DNA of 64,000 nucleotides from Flavihumibacter sp. ZG627 (GCF_000814325.1 NZ_JPHF01000006.1:142267-206266), one strand, 5' to 3'. Counted from the stretch's first letter, positions 26,273-35,783 are shown. Notes: generated by a model from the letters alone, not told the origin. Made by a program: numbers and translations.

Positions 26273-27181
26273 ATGAAATTTTCATCCAACCATATTAATC
26301 CATTAAACTACATAATAGGACTTATATCCCTTATGTTAAGCCTTTTACATTTTTCCTGCCAACACAAAAATGATGAAAAAGGAAAAAAAGAAAAGCCCGG
26401 AAAAGGTCGTGTTATGTATAGCATCAACGGATTTAATCTGGAAAACCCCTTGTTGATCAATCTCCCTTTATCACTCTCAGAAGTGTCCGGAATCGCATTT
26501 TACGATAAGGACACTTCTCTTTTTGCCATTAATGATGAGTTCGGCTTCCTTCATAAAATTCGTCTCAACAAACCAGATTCCTCCGGCATGTGGAAGTTTG
26601 GTCCTCCCGGTGATTATGAAGATGTGGTACTGGTAGACAGTACCTTTTATGTGCTGGTAAGTGATGGCAGCATCCTTACTATTCGATTTGCCGCTTACGA
26701 TTCATTGTCAGTCACAAAATCACAGATACCTGAAACATTTAAAGGCGAATATGAGATTCTTTACTATGATCCATCCGATAAGAATTTATACCTCATCTGC
26801 AAGGATTGTGAATCAGATAAAAAATCTGCCCTTACTGCAATTAAATTTGATCCCCTTAACAAGGTATATGCCGAAGGTTTTATGATTGATGTAAAATCAA
26901 TCGCCGGTATGGTGGGCAAAAAAAAGATGAGGTTTAAACCAAGCGCCGCTGCTTTACATCCCAAAACCGGTGAGCTCTTTATTGTATCTGCAATTAATAA
27001 AATGATTGTTGTAGCCGACAGATCCGGCACCCCTTTAAAAGCCTACGAAGTAAACGAACAACATTATAAACAACCAGAAGGAATTAGTTTCAGTAAGGAA
27101 GGAGATATGTTTATATCCAACGAAGCTGCTGATATAGGAACAGGCAATGTTCTTTTCTATTCTTATAATGCAAAACCATGA
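26273..27181 (+). CDS. SdiA-regulated domain lipoprotein (first gene of the polyphosphate operon)
   Basis: Outer-envelope lipoprotein of 302 residues with the lipobox at C29 (LLHFSC) and a beta-propeller-like domain of the SdiA-regulated family (LSEVSGIAFYDKDTSLFAINDE, YEDVVLVDSTFYVLVSDG, HPKTGELFIVSA, PEGISFSKEGDMFISNE). The family also relates to phytase-like and YjiK propellers; activity is unknown. Its last base pairs overlap the ATG of the phosphoesterase gene (ATGA at 27178-27181), so translation is coupled. Its position at the head of the phosphoesterase-PPK-cyclase operon suggests work on phosphate-containing ligands, but this is inference. Confidence 0.82.
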   Translation: MKFSSNHINPLNYIIGLISLMLSLLHFSCQHKNDEKGKKEKPGKGRVMYSINGFNLENPLLINLPLSLSEVSGIAFYDKDTSLFAINDEFGFLHKIRLNKPDSSGMWKFGPPGDYEDVVLVDSTFYVLVSDGSILTIRFAAYDSLSVTKSQIPETFKGEYEILYYDPSDKNLYLICKDCESDKKSALTAIKFDPLNKVYAEGFMIDVKSIAGMVGKKKMRFKPSAAALHPKTGELFIVSAINKMIVVADRSGTPLKAYEVNEQHYKQPEGISFSKEGDMFISNEAADIGTGNVLFYSYNAKP

Positions 27182-30100
27182 GGAAGTATTTAATCATTTT
27201 AACTGCCTATTTTTTCCCTTTATCGCTGTTAGCTCAAAAAGATAGCATAACAACCCGAATCGTTCTGATTGGAGATGCCGGTGCTTTGGTAAATGGCAGG
27301 CAGCCGGTGGTAGACGCTGTAAAGAAGAATATTAAACTGGATAGCAATACCACCGTATTATATCTTGGTGATAACTTATATAAAGATGGTCTGCCAGATG
27401 AACAGATGCTCACCTATATGGAAGCTAAAGTTCAGCTTGATTCACAATTGCTGGTGGCGAAAAACACGGGAGCAAGTGTCTTTATGATTCCAGGTAACCA
27501 CGACTGGAACAACGGAAGTCCAAACGGCTGGAATGCCGTAGTGCGTGAGCAACAATATGTGCGATCTCTGAATGACCCTAAAATTCATTTTCAACCGGAA
27601 GATGGCTGTCCCGGGCCTGTTGCCGTCAAACTCAATAAAGATGTAATGATGGTATTGTTTGACAGCCAGTGGTGGATCCATACCAATTCCAAACCTACTA
27701 TCGAATCGGATTGTCCCACTAAGACCCGTGAAGATGTATTAAACGAACTCCAGGATATTGTTGAAAAGAACGGAGAAAAGCTGATCATTTTTGCTGCCCA
27801 CCATCCTTTCCGTAGTAATGGTATTCATGGGGGTTTTTTCACCTGGAAGCAACACCTTTTCCCCTTTACTGATCTTAATAAGAATTTATATTTACCCTTA
27901 CCTCTGTTGGGTTCGGTTTATCCTATAGCACGCAGTGTTTTTGGTACACCACAGGATATGAAACATCCTGAGTATGATGGAATGATCAATAGCATAGAAG
28001 GGGTTATGAAAAAGCATCCCAATGTTATTTTTGTACATGGGCATGAACACAATCTCCAGGAGATAAAAGATACAGCCCATTATTATATTGTTAGTGGTGC
28101 CGGTTGCAAAACTACCCGCGTGTCCAATTCAAAATATTCAACCTTTACTTCATCAAAGCTTGGCTTTGCTGTTCTGGAAGTGGCCAGAAATAAGAATGTA
28201 TATTCTAATTTCTATGAAGTGGAACCTGATTCCATTCATATGGCACATAAGGGTGCCCTCCTGAATTTCACTGTTCAGAACAAACCAGAAACCGATAGTG
28301 GAACTGCTAAAGTTGTTTATTATGATGGTCCGGATTCTGTGCTGGTAATTGCCAGTGAATTGTATAATAATCCAAAGCCGATGCAGCGCTGGATGCTGGG
28401 TACCAATTACCGGAAGGAGTGGAGTACACCCGTTAAAATGAAAGTATTCAATGTGCGTAAGGATCCCCGCGGTTTTGATGTTGAAAGTATGGGTGGTGGT
28501 AAGCAAACCAAGAGCCTCAATCTAATTGATAAGAATGGTGTTGAATACAAGCTCAGGACAATCGACAAAGATCCGGGCAAGGCCATTCCATCTAACCTGA
28601 GAGGAACTTTTGGAGAAGATATTGTGCAGGACATGATCTCCGCCTCCCATCCCTATGCGCCGCTCGTGGTTCCTCCTATTGCCCAGGCAATTGGAGTAAC
28701 AGTAACAAGTCCACAGCTATATTATATTCCCAAAACATCTTATCTCGGCCAATATAGCGGAGTGATGGGAGACAAGATCGCCTTCCTCGAAAAAACGAAC
28801 CCACTTGATAAAATTGATGACGACAAGAGTACTGCGAAAGTGATCACTAAAATTATTGAAGAACCACAGAACAGTATCGATCAGCCCACTACCCTGAAAG
28901 CAAGATTGCTGGATATGCTTATCGCTGATTGGGACCGCCACTTTGACCAGTGGAAATGGGTTAAGACAAATGACGATGTTTATAGGCCTATTCCCCGCGA
29001 TCGTGATATTGCCATGTTCAAATCTGATGGTGTATTACCATGGTACCTGTCCCGTAACAGGATGCCTTTCCTGAAAGGATTTATTAAGAAAATGCCGAAA
29101 GAAGAATACCTGGCATTTTCTGCCCGCGACTTTGACCGCATTTTCCTCAACCAGCTCGACCGTCAGCAATGGGATAGTATCAGCCAGTATGTACAGAAAC
29201 AGGTTACCGATGCAGTGCTTGATTCGGCTGTGAATAAAATGCCGGAAGAAGTAGTTGCCTTTGGTGGTGATATTATGAAGGAAACCCTGAAAAGCAGACG
29301 TGATATTCTCCATAAAGAAGCGCTTGATTATTACGATTTCCTGGCCTCCTATGTAAATGTATTAGGTACAAACCTTAAAGAAACCATTCAGATTGAAGAA
29401 GCTGATGGAAAGATAAAAGTGAATGTTTACCATACTAAAGAAGATGGTGATACAATTTACACTACTTACACAAGAACCTTTGATCCGAAAATTACAAAAG
29501 ACGTCAGGATATATGGCTTCAATGGTGACGATATTTTTGTGGTAAACCCCGAAGTTAAAAGTAAAATTTCCTTCAGACTGATAGGCGGAAAGGGGGTAGA
29601 TTCATTTGATATTAAAGGAAGATCGCGTGTGTTCATCTACGATTTTAAACCCGAGGGAAACCGTGTTCTTGATGATGGCAATGTAAAGCTCCGCCTCTCA
29701 GACAACCCTGAGGTAAATGCCTTCAAAACCGTCGAATTCAAATATCCCATTTCAAAGTACCCCCGCATCCAGCTTGGATTTAACAATGAAGATGGATTTA
29801 TGATCGGGACGGGACTATGGTTACAGAAGCACGGTTTCCGGAAAGAGCCTTACAAGTATGACCAGAAATTCAGGTTCCTCTATGCCGTGTCAAACGGAGC
29901 TTATCAAATGAATTACCGGGGAAGTTTTATAGATGCATTTAAAAATGCTGACCTCATAGTAGAAGGTGATTACGTACATCCCACGCTGAATAATTTCTTT
30001 GGATTAGGTAATAACACTAAATACGACCAGGATAAACATATTCGTTATTACCGCACCCGCTATAACATGGTTACCGGAAATGTATTTCTTCGTAAGAAAT

Positions 30101-30816
30101 ATTTCGGAAATTTATTACAGGTATTGGCAGGACCAACTTTCAATCATTACTGGATCAACCAAAAAGACAATGTTGGTAAAATATTGGAGTACCCTGCTGA
30201 AGTGGGACTGGACAGCGTGCGGTTACACAACAATAAAGCTTATGCCGGGGGTACCCTGCGATTGCTGATCAATAACCTGAATAGTGATTTCTTCCCAACA
30301 AGGGGGGTAGATTGGGCTACTGAATTTACCAGCCAGTTGGGGATGAGTTCTCATTCAAAGAACTATACGGCCCTGAAATCTGACCTTACCCTTTATACCA
30401 GCGTACAAAGAAAACCAAGAGTGGTGGGCGTGTTCAGGGTAGGTGGTGGAAAGATATTGTCAAAAGACTATGAATTCTTCCAGGCGATGACCCTGGGTGC
30501 GAATAACTACCTTCGTGGATTCCGTAAGAACAGGTTTGCAGGTGGCTCTTATTTGAATACCGGAATGGAAATGAGGCTCAGGCTGTTCAATTTGAAATCC
30601 TATATCCTTCCGGGAACAGTTGGCGCTATAGGATTTGCTGAAATTGGCCGTGTTTGGTATGAAGGAGAAGAGTCGAGGCGTTGGCATCCTTCCTATGGCG
30701 GTGGCTTTTATTTCCTTCCCTTTGATATGATCATGGTGAGTGCATTGATGGGCTTCTCCAAAGAAGACAGGATGATCAATATGACACTGGGAACCAAACT
30801 TAACTTTACATTTTAA
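27178..30816 (+). CDS. Calcineurin-type metallophosphoesterase fused to Omp85-like barrel
   Basis: A 1212-residue outer-membrane protein. After a signal peptide (about residues 1-20) comes a calcineurin-like metallophosphoesterase domain with all binuclear metal motifs: VLIGDAG, YLGDNLY, IPGNHDW, AAHHP and HGHEHN, in about residues 25-300. A middle region (about 330-850) has no enzyme motif I recognise. The last 300 residues look like an Omp85/BamA-family beta barrel, with LRGFRKNRFAGGSYL resembling the conserved barrel loop motif and a C-terminal strand ending in Phe. The phosphoesterase would be held at the periplasmic or surface face of the barrel. Coupled by a 4-bp overlap to the gene before and by 1 bp to the HD gene after. 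Substrate unknown. Confidence 0.85.
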   Translation: MRKYLIILTAYFFPLSLLAQKDSITTRIVLIGDAGALVNGRQPVVDAVKKNIKLDSNTTVLYLGDNLYKDGLPDEQMLTYMEAKVQLDSQLLVAKNTGASVFMIPGNHDWNNGSPNGWNAVVREQQYVRSLNDPKIHFQPEDGCPGPVAVKLNKDVMMVLFDSQWWIHTNSKPTIESDCPTKTREDVLNELQDIVEKNGEKLIIFAAHHPFRSNGIHGGFFTWKQHLFPFTDLNKNLYLPLPLLGSVYPIARSVFGTPQDMKHPEYDGMINSIEGVMKKHPNVIFVHGHEHNLQEIKDTAHYYIVSGAGCKTTRVSNSKYSTFTSSKLGFAVLEVARNKNVYSNFYEVEPDSIHMAHKGALLNFTVQNKPETDSGTAKVVYYDGPDSVLVIASELYNNPKPMQRWMLGTNYRKEWSTPVKMKVFNVRKDPRGFDVESMGGGKQTKSLNLIDKNGVEYKLRTIDKDPGKAIPSNLRGTFGEDIVQDMISASHPYAPLVVPPIAQAIGVTVTSPQLYYIPKTSYLGQYSGVMGDKIAFLEKTNPLDKIDDDKSTAKVITKIIEEPQNSIDQPTTLKARLLDMLIADWDRHFDQWKWVKTNDDVYRPIPRDRDIAMFKSDGVLPWYLSRNRMPFLKGFIKKMPKEEYLAFSARDFDRIFLNQLDRQQWDSISQYVQKQVTDAVLDSAVNKMPEEVVAFGGDIMKETLKSRRDILHKEALDYYDFLASYVNVLGTNLKETIQIEEADGKIKVNVYHTKEDGDTIYTTYTRTFDPKITKDVRIYGFNGDDIFVVNPEVKSKISFRLIGGKGVDSFDIKGRSRVFIYDFKPEGNRVLDDGNVKLRLSDNPEVNAFKTVEFKYPISKYPRIQLGFNNEDGFMIGTGLWLQKHGFRKEPYKYDQKFRFLYAVSNGAYQMNYRGSFIDAFKNADLIVEGDYVHPTLNNFFGLGNNTKYDQDKHIRYYRTRYNMVTGNVFLRKKYFGNLLQVLAGPTFNHYWINQKDNVGKILEYPAEVGLDSVRLHNNKAYAGGTLRLLINNLNSDFFPTRGVDWATEFTSQLGMSSHSKNYTALKSDLTLYTSVQRKPRVVGVFRVGGGKILSKDYEFFQAMTLGANNYLRGFRKNRFAGGSYLNTGMEMRLRLFNLKSYILPGTVGAIGFAEIGRVWYEGEESRRWHPSYGGGFYFLPFDMIMVSALMGFSKEDRMINMTLGTKLNFTF

Positions 30817-30817
30817 T

Positions 30818-32110
30818 ATGAAATACGACCTGATCATCGAGAATGTACAGAAATATGTTACCAATCTGTACGAAACCCATAAAGACCGCGCACTATATTA
30901 TCACGATCTTGAACATGCTGCAAGCGTTGCGAGTTACTGTGAGGAAATGTCAACGCATTATAACCTGGAAGAAAAAGACCATTGCACCCTACTTTGTTCC
31001 GCCTGGTTTCATGATACTGGTTACCTCCTGACAAAACCGGAAAACCATGAAGAAAAAAGTGTTGAGCTGATGCGGAATTTCTTCACTGATTATATTACTG
31101 CTGAAGAAGCCTTGCAGGAAATGGTTGATGCAATTGCCGATTGTATTCTGGCTACAAAAATTCCCCGCCATCCCACAAACCTCGTGCAGGAAATACTCTG
31201 CGATGCCGATATGTATGAGCTGGCTACAGATAAATTTTTTGAGAACAATCGCAACCTTAAACGTGAAATACGTAAAACGCATGGATATGAAGCAAAGGGA
31301 TGGAAGAAAACCACTGAAAAATTCCTGAAAGACCATTTTTATTTTACAAAGTATTGCCAGGAAAAACTTGACGCCGGTTTGAAAGAGAATATCAAAAAGT
31401 TTGCAGGCAATGTTGAAAAAACAGATACAGATGAGCAAGAGGTTGCTGTGATTGATAAAAGTGGTAAGAAATCAAAGATTTCTTTTGTTCCCGGAAAGCA
31501 GCAGGCTAACTCCGGTGAAAATGATAAAACCTCGCTGTCATTTATCAATAAGGGTATCCAGACCATGCTACGCCTCACTTCAGAGAACCATATGGAACTC
31601 AGTGCCATGGCCGATGGTAAAGCGAATATCCTCATCTCAGTAAATGCTATCATTATTTCAATCATTCTATCGGTCTTGCTCCGCAGGCTGGAAGTAGATC
31701 CTCACCTCACCATCCCAACCCTGATATTCCTTGCATCTTCAGTGGTAACAATAATTGTTGCTATTCTAAGTACCCGACCCAAAATGTCGCAGGGTGCTAT
31801 CATTAAAGAAGATGTTCTTTCCAAGAAAACCAACCTGCTCTTCTTCGGAAACTTCTACCGCTCATCGCATGAAGACTACAAATGGGCCATGAGCGTTATG
31901 ATGAAAGATCCCAATTATATTTATGGCTCTGTAGTTGATGATATCTATTACCTGGGTGTGATACTGGGAAGAAAATATCGCCTGATCCGCCTTGCCTATA
32001 ATGTATTCATGATTGGTATCATCGTTTCGGTCATTGCTTTTATCATAGCAATTTTATGGAAACAACAGGCGGGCGATGCATCTGCCAATACGCCACAATT
32101 CCCCCTATAA
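30818..32110 (+). CDS. HD-domain hydrolase fused to Pycsar-effector (PycTM-like) membrane domain
   Basis: Residues 1-195 form an HD hydrolase domain with the metal motif H33 (YHDLEHA), H65-D66 (WFHDTGY) and D129 (LCDADM); HD enzymes cleave phosphomonoesters, phosphodiesters or nucleotide second messengers. A charged linker (195-240) leads to a domain of the Pycsar effector family (formerly DUF5706): LTSENHMELSAMADGKANILISVNAIIIS-type sequence followed by two more helices, three membrane segments in all (about 271-289, 299-319 and near 390-415). In Pycsar defence PycTM alone is activated by cCMP or cUMP. Here it is joined to an HD enzyme and sits 1 bp after the phosphoesterase and 12 bp before ppk1. 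Role inferred, not proven. Confidence 0.85.
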   Translation: MKYDLIIENVQKYVTNLYETHKDRALYYHDLEHAASVASYCEEMSTHYNLEEKDHCTLLCSAWFHDTGYLLTKPENHEEKSVELMRNFFTDYITAEEALQEMVDAIADCILATKIPRHPTNLVQEILCDADMYELATDKFFENNRNLKREIRKTHGYEAKGWKKTTEKFLKDHFYFTKYCQEKLDAGLKENIKKFAGNVEKTDTDEQEVAVIDKSGKKSKISFVPGKQQANSGENDKTSLSFINKGIQTMLRLTSENHMELSAMADGKANILISVNAIIISIILSVLLRRLEVDPHLTIPTLIFLASSVVTIIVAILSTRPKMSQGAIIKEDVLSKKTNLLFFGNFYRSSHEDYKWAMSVMMKDPNYIYGSVVDDIYYLGVILGRKYRLIRLAYNVFMIGIIVSVIAFIIAILWKQQAGDASANTPQFPL

Positions 32111-32122
32111 GAACAACCTAAA

Positions 32123-34177
32123 ATGAAATATTTCAGCAGAGACGAAAGCTGGCTTGGATTTAATGAAAGGGTGCTCAGCGAAGCCACCAATAAAGACCTT
32201 CCCCTATATGAACGCATAAAGTTTCTCTCTATCTATTCCTCCAACCTGGATGAATTCTTTAGTGTGCGCTATCCCGTGATAATGGCCGCGAGGAAGCTTC
32301 CGGTAACGCTTACAGAGAATGATAGCAACGCGGCTGCTCAACTCAACCAGCATGCCATGTATGAGAAAATAAACGGCCAGCTCCAGAACTATGGCCAGAT
32401 TTTACAGGAACAGATCCTACCAGAATTAATGGAGCAGGGTATCCATCTCTATTATAAAGAATCATTTGCTCCGGAACATATTGAATTTATAAAGGAGAAA
32501 TTTTACGCGGGAATACTGTCTTTTTTACGCCCGGTTTTTTTGTATAAAGGGGATGTGAGTAGGTTCGTTCCGGAAAATGACCAGCTCTACCTGATCATCA
32601 ATTTGAAAAGTGAACAGGATGGTTCAGGTCATCTGGCCGTTGTCAATATTCCATCCAAAGATGGTAGTCGTTTTATTGAATTACCCGGGCTAAACGGTAT
32701 GGACCATATCGCTTTCATTGATGATGTGATCCGGGAAAATCTTTATTGTCTTTTCCCTGGCTATTGTTCAGAAGGTGCATATAGTTTCAAGCTTTCACGG
32801 AATGCAGATCTCGAACTGGAAGATGAATTCACCGGCAACCTGCTTAAAAAACTGGAAGAGACGATCAGCAAACGAAAAACCGGCATGCCATCAAGGCTTC
32901 TTTATGAAGCAGCCATGCCGGAAGATATCCGCAAAGAACTGCGACATACTTTCGGCCTTAAAAAAGAAGAGATGTTCCCCGGTGGCAGGTACCATAGCCT
33001 CAAGCACCTGATGGACCTTCCTGATTTCGGAAAAAAACTTAAAGCAGTTTCACAGACTCCGTTACGATCAGGTGCCAACTGGGAATGTGGAAATATTTTT
33101 GATGCCATCCGTCAGAAAGATATCCTTCTGCATCTTCCTTACCAGAGCTACAATCCTGTACTTGCATTATTCAACCAGGCCGCCATTCATCCCGATACCA
33201 CGGAGATTTATCTGACCATATACCGCATTGCAGCCAACTCACATATCGCCAATGCATTGATCAGTGCCGCACAAAATGGCAAGAAGGTAACAGCCGTAGT
33301 TGAACTAAAAGCAAGATTTGATGAAGAGAATAATATTTCCTGGAGCAAAAAACTAAAAAAAGCCGGCGTTAAGATCGTTTATAGTTCCGCAGCCATTAAA
33401 GTACATTCCAAAACGGCGCTCATCCGGATGAGAACATCAACCGGTACCCAGGATTATTGCCTGATCAGCACCGGTAATTTCAATGAAATAACAGCAAGGT
33501 TTTACACCGATCATGTATTGCTTACTTCTAAGAAAGAAATAGGGGATGAGTTACACAAGCTTTTTGGATACCTGGCCGGTAAACAAAAACCAGGCACAGA
33601 AAAACCCGGCTTTAAAGAATTGCTGGTGGCTGGATTTAATATGGTCGATGCTTTTGATGAATTGATCAGCAAAGAAATTCAAAAAGCAAAAGAAGGCCGG
33701 AAAGCCCTGATACGCATCAAGGTCAATTCACTGGAAGAAAGAGAGATGATCGCGAAACTTTATAAAGCTGCCGCGGCTGGTGTGGAGATTCAATTGATTG
33801 TTAGAGGTATCTGTTGCCTGGTGCCGGGGCAACCCGCTTTACAGGATCATATCAAAGTAAAAAGGATTGTTGGAAGATACCTTGAACATTCCCGCATCTT
33901 TATTTTTGGTACTGATGAGGATGCTATTGTTTATATGGGCTCTGCCGACTGGATGTACCGCAACCTTCATAAGCGGGTAGAAGTATGCGCCAACATATCT
34001 GATCCCGCTTGCAGTAAACAGCTAATTGACTATTTTAGTATCCAATGGGCCGACAATTACCGGGCTGTAGAAATTGATGCATTGAACAGTAATGTTTATT
34101 ACCCAACACCGGATGCCAGTACCAATTCACAGACCGCCATATATAACTACCTAAAAGAAAGCCAATCCCTTGCCTGA
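32123..34177 (+). CDS. ppk1: Polyphosphate kinase 1
   Basis: Makes polyphosphate from the gamma-phosphate of ATP. All four PPK1 parts are visible: N-terminal helical domain (SWLGFNERVLSEA, SSNLDEFFSVR), head domain, and two catalytic phospholipase-D-like domains. The phosphorylated histidine is H428 in IKVHSKTALI, and the second essential histidine is H589 in YLEHSRIFIFG. ISTGNFNE and ADWMYRNLHKRVE are further signatures. 684 residues is normal. It is the fourth gene of the operon; no exopolyphosphatase (ppx) is in the window. The 3' end overlaps the TTG start of the cyclase by 8 bp. Confidence 0.95.
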   Translation: MKYFSRDESWLGFNERVLSEATNKDLPLYERIKFLSIYSSNLDEFFSVRYPVIMAARKLPVTLTENDSNAAAQLNQHAMYEKINGQLQNYGQILQEQILPELMEQGIHLYYKESFAPEHIEFIKEKFYAGILSFLRPVFLYKGDVSRFVPENDQLYLIINLKSEQDGSGHLAVVNIPSKDGSRFIELPGLNGMDHIAFIDDVIRENLYCLFPGYCSEGAYSFKLSRNADLELEDEFTGNLLKKLEETISKRKTGMPSRLLYEAAMPEDIRKELRHTFGLKKEEMFPGGRYHSLKHLMDLPDFGKKLKAVSQTPLRSGANWECGNIFDAIRQKDILLHLPYQSYNPVLALFNQAAIHPDTTEIYLTIYRIAANSHIANALISAAQNGKKVTAVVELKARFDEENNISWSKKLKKAGVKIVYSSAAIKVHSKTALIRMRTSTGTQDYCLISTGNFNEITARFYTDHVLLTSKKEIGDELHKLFGYLAGKQKPGTEKPGFKELLVAGFNMVDAFDELISKEIQKAKEGRKALIRIKVNSLEEREMIAKLYKAAAAGVEIQLIVRGICCLVPGQPALQDHIKVKRIVGRYLEHSRIFIFGTDEDAIVYMGSADWMYRNLHKRVEVCANISDPACSKQLIDYFSIQWADNYRAVEIDALNSNVYYPTPDASTNSQTAIYNYLKESQSLA

Positions 34178-35261
34178 TATATTCAAATTTTTCAGCGATA
34201 GTCTGCAGCGTTACCGTTTCAGGCTGGTATTGATAACGGCTTGCTTCTGGACCCTTGTTGATATGCTGTTCCTGGTAATGACCTTTGATGATATTTTTAT
34301 TCCAAAAATAGCTCCCCATCTTGTTGACCCGGGCCTCCTGTTATGGCGAACAGTTGTGGTATTCTTCCTGAGTTTTGCCACAGCATATTTGATGGTGTAT
34401 AAGCTTCGTAATATTTATTTCTCTAAAGGCTTTTTCATCCGGTTTTTATACCGCAGCTTACTCATTCTTGGCTTTGTACTGATTTACTGCCTGTTGATCG
34501 GAACCATCCACCTCATGTACAACGACCAGGAAAATTTTTTCAATGCGGTTCCGGCAGCAGTTATGATCATGTTCCGCACCAACTGGTTTATCATTAAACT
34601 TGTGTTCTGGTTAATCGTTTATTTTGGAACACTGGTGATGTATGAAGTGTATGAAAAATATGCACCCGGCACCTTCTTCCGGATCCTGACAGGAAGATAC
34701 CGAACACCGCAGCAGGAGAACAGGATCGTCATGTTCATCGACCTTAAAGATTCAACCCCCATTGCAGAAAAGCTCGGGCACCAGGCATATTTCCATTTTA
34801 TACGCGATTTTATCTTTGACCTTTCCACTGCGTTAGTTGAAAACCGGGGCATCATTTATCAGTATGTGGGGGATGAGATAGTTGTATCCTGGACAACCAA
34901 TGCCAAAAATGTAAAGCGTTGTATCCGATCGCTCGTAGACGCAAGAAGACTTATCCAGAAAGACGGTGATCATTACCGTCGTGAATATGGGATCAATCCC
35001 GAATTCCGCTGTGGTATTCATACTGGTATGGTAACGATAGGCGAAATCGGGCTGGTAAAGAAAGATCTTGCCATGAGTGGTGATACCATGAATACGGCTG
35101 CCCGCATCAGGTCGGCCTGCAATGATTTTAATGAAAAGTTCCTTCTCTCAGAAGACTTCCTGAAACTCAGTGACCTGAAAGATTTCCAGGTAAAATTCCT
35201 GGGCAATGTTGAGTTGAAGGGCAAGTCAAATGAAATCAAATTATACTCCCTCCAGGTATAA
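34170..35261 (+). CDS. Membrane class III nucleotide cyclase with atypical base-recognition residues
   Basis: Four membrane helices (about residues 14-40, 59-80, 92-118, 128-150) anchor a C-terminal class III cyclase domain (about 183-340). Both metal-binding aspartates are present: D191 in MFIDLKDST and D235 in YVGDEIVVSW. The transition-state residues N308 and R312 (MNTAARI) are conserved too, so the domain should be catalytic. The pair that selects adenine in adenylyl cyclases (Lys and Asp) is replaced by Q231 and A301, so the product could be another cyclic nucleotide. The start is a TTG that overlaps the ppk1 stop by 8 bp; the next ATG would remove the first helix. Start uncertain, overall call firm. 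Confidence 0.88.
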   Translation: MPDIFKFFSDSLQRYRFRLVLITACFWTLVDMLFLVMTFDDIFIPKIAPHLVDPGLLLWRTVVVFFLSFATAYLMVYKLRNIYFSKGFFIRFLYRSLLILGFVLIYCLLIGTIHLMYNDQENFFNAVPAAVMIMFRTNWFIIKLVFWLIVYFGTLVMYEVYEKYAPGTFFRILTGRYRTPQQENRIVMFIDLKDSTPIAEKLGHQAYFHFIRDFIFDLSTALVENRGIIYQYVGDEIVVSWTTNAKNVKRCIRSLVDARRLIQKDGDHYRREYGINPEFRCGIHTGMVTIGEIGLVKKDLAMSGDTMNTAARIRSACNDFNEKFLLSEDFLKLSDLKDFQVKFLGNVELKGKSNEIKLYSLQV

Positions 35262-35270
35262 GTAAGCAAC

Positions 35271-35765
35271 TCAGCTTATTGATACATGGTTCATTAACCC
35301 CACCGTCAGGTTCTTCCAATGCATTTTGGTGAAATCAGTGAACGCCACCAAAAATGCACTGATAACATTACCCTTCCGGTGTAGTATAAAATTGGCAGAA
35401 GGAGGGGTCATCTGAAGTTTATATGCATTGCCTGGCTTCGGAGTTGCCCTCACCTTAATAGAAATAGATTCTTCATCGGTCAGTTTATCAACCGACCTTC
35501 TGATACATTCAAATTCCGCATAGAGCGTATTATTACTTTCCATACTTCCCTTTTGTGATACGGGCAGGTTGAAATAATTACCACTGGCGGCCGGCCCTTC
35601 CACCGGATCCCCATCTTTGGTAAGTAAGGAAAAACGGGCAGAGGGTTCACCATATACCTTATGCCAGTTGTTCACATCCAATAAACGCCGGCTGGCCAAC
35701 CGGAAAAGGACGCGGGCCTCCAGTAAGGTAAGGCCATTTGATTCATAAATGTATTGTGCTTCCAT
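35271..35765 (-). CDS. Unknown protein (164 aa)
   Basis: Cytosolic-looking protein without signal peptide or membrane helix. No domain is recognised. It has a regular alternating hydrophobic pattern with the segments TLLEARVLFRLASRR, FNLPVSQKG and ISAFLVAFTDFTKMHWK. It lies 18 bp downstream of a small lipoprotein gene on the minus strand and converges with the cyclase gene, so it may act in the same envelope or stress context. Nothing further can be supported. Confidence 0.65.
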   Translation of the reverse strand: MEAQYIYESNGLTLLEARVLFRLASRRLLDVNNWHKVYGEPSARFSLLTKDGDPVEGPAASGNYFNLPVSQKGSMESNNTLYAEFECIRRSVDKLTDEESISIKVRATPKPGNAYKLQMTPPSANFILHRKGNVISAFLVAFTDFTKMHWKNLTVGLMNHVSIS

Positions 35766-35783
35766 GAGGTAAAAATTGAGAAT

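Noticed and set aside
30818..35261. Canonical Pycsar defence system
   Set aside because: The effector domain is fused to an HD enzyme, and ppk1 lies between it and the cyclase. The canonical pair is two adjacent small genes, so only a relation is claimed.
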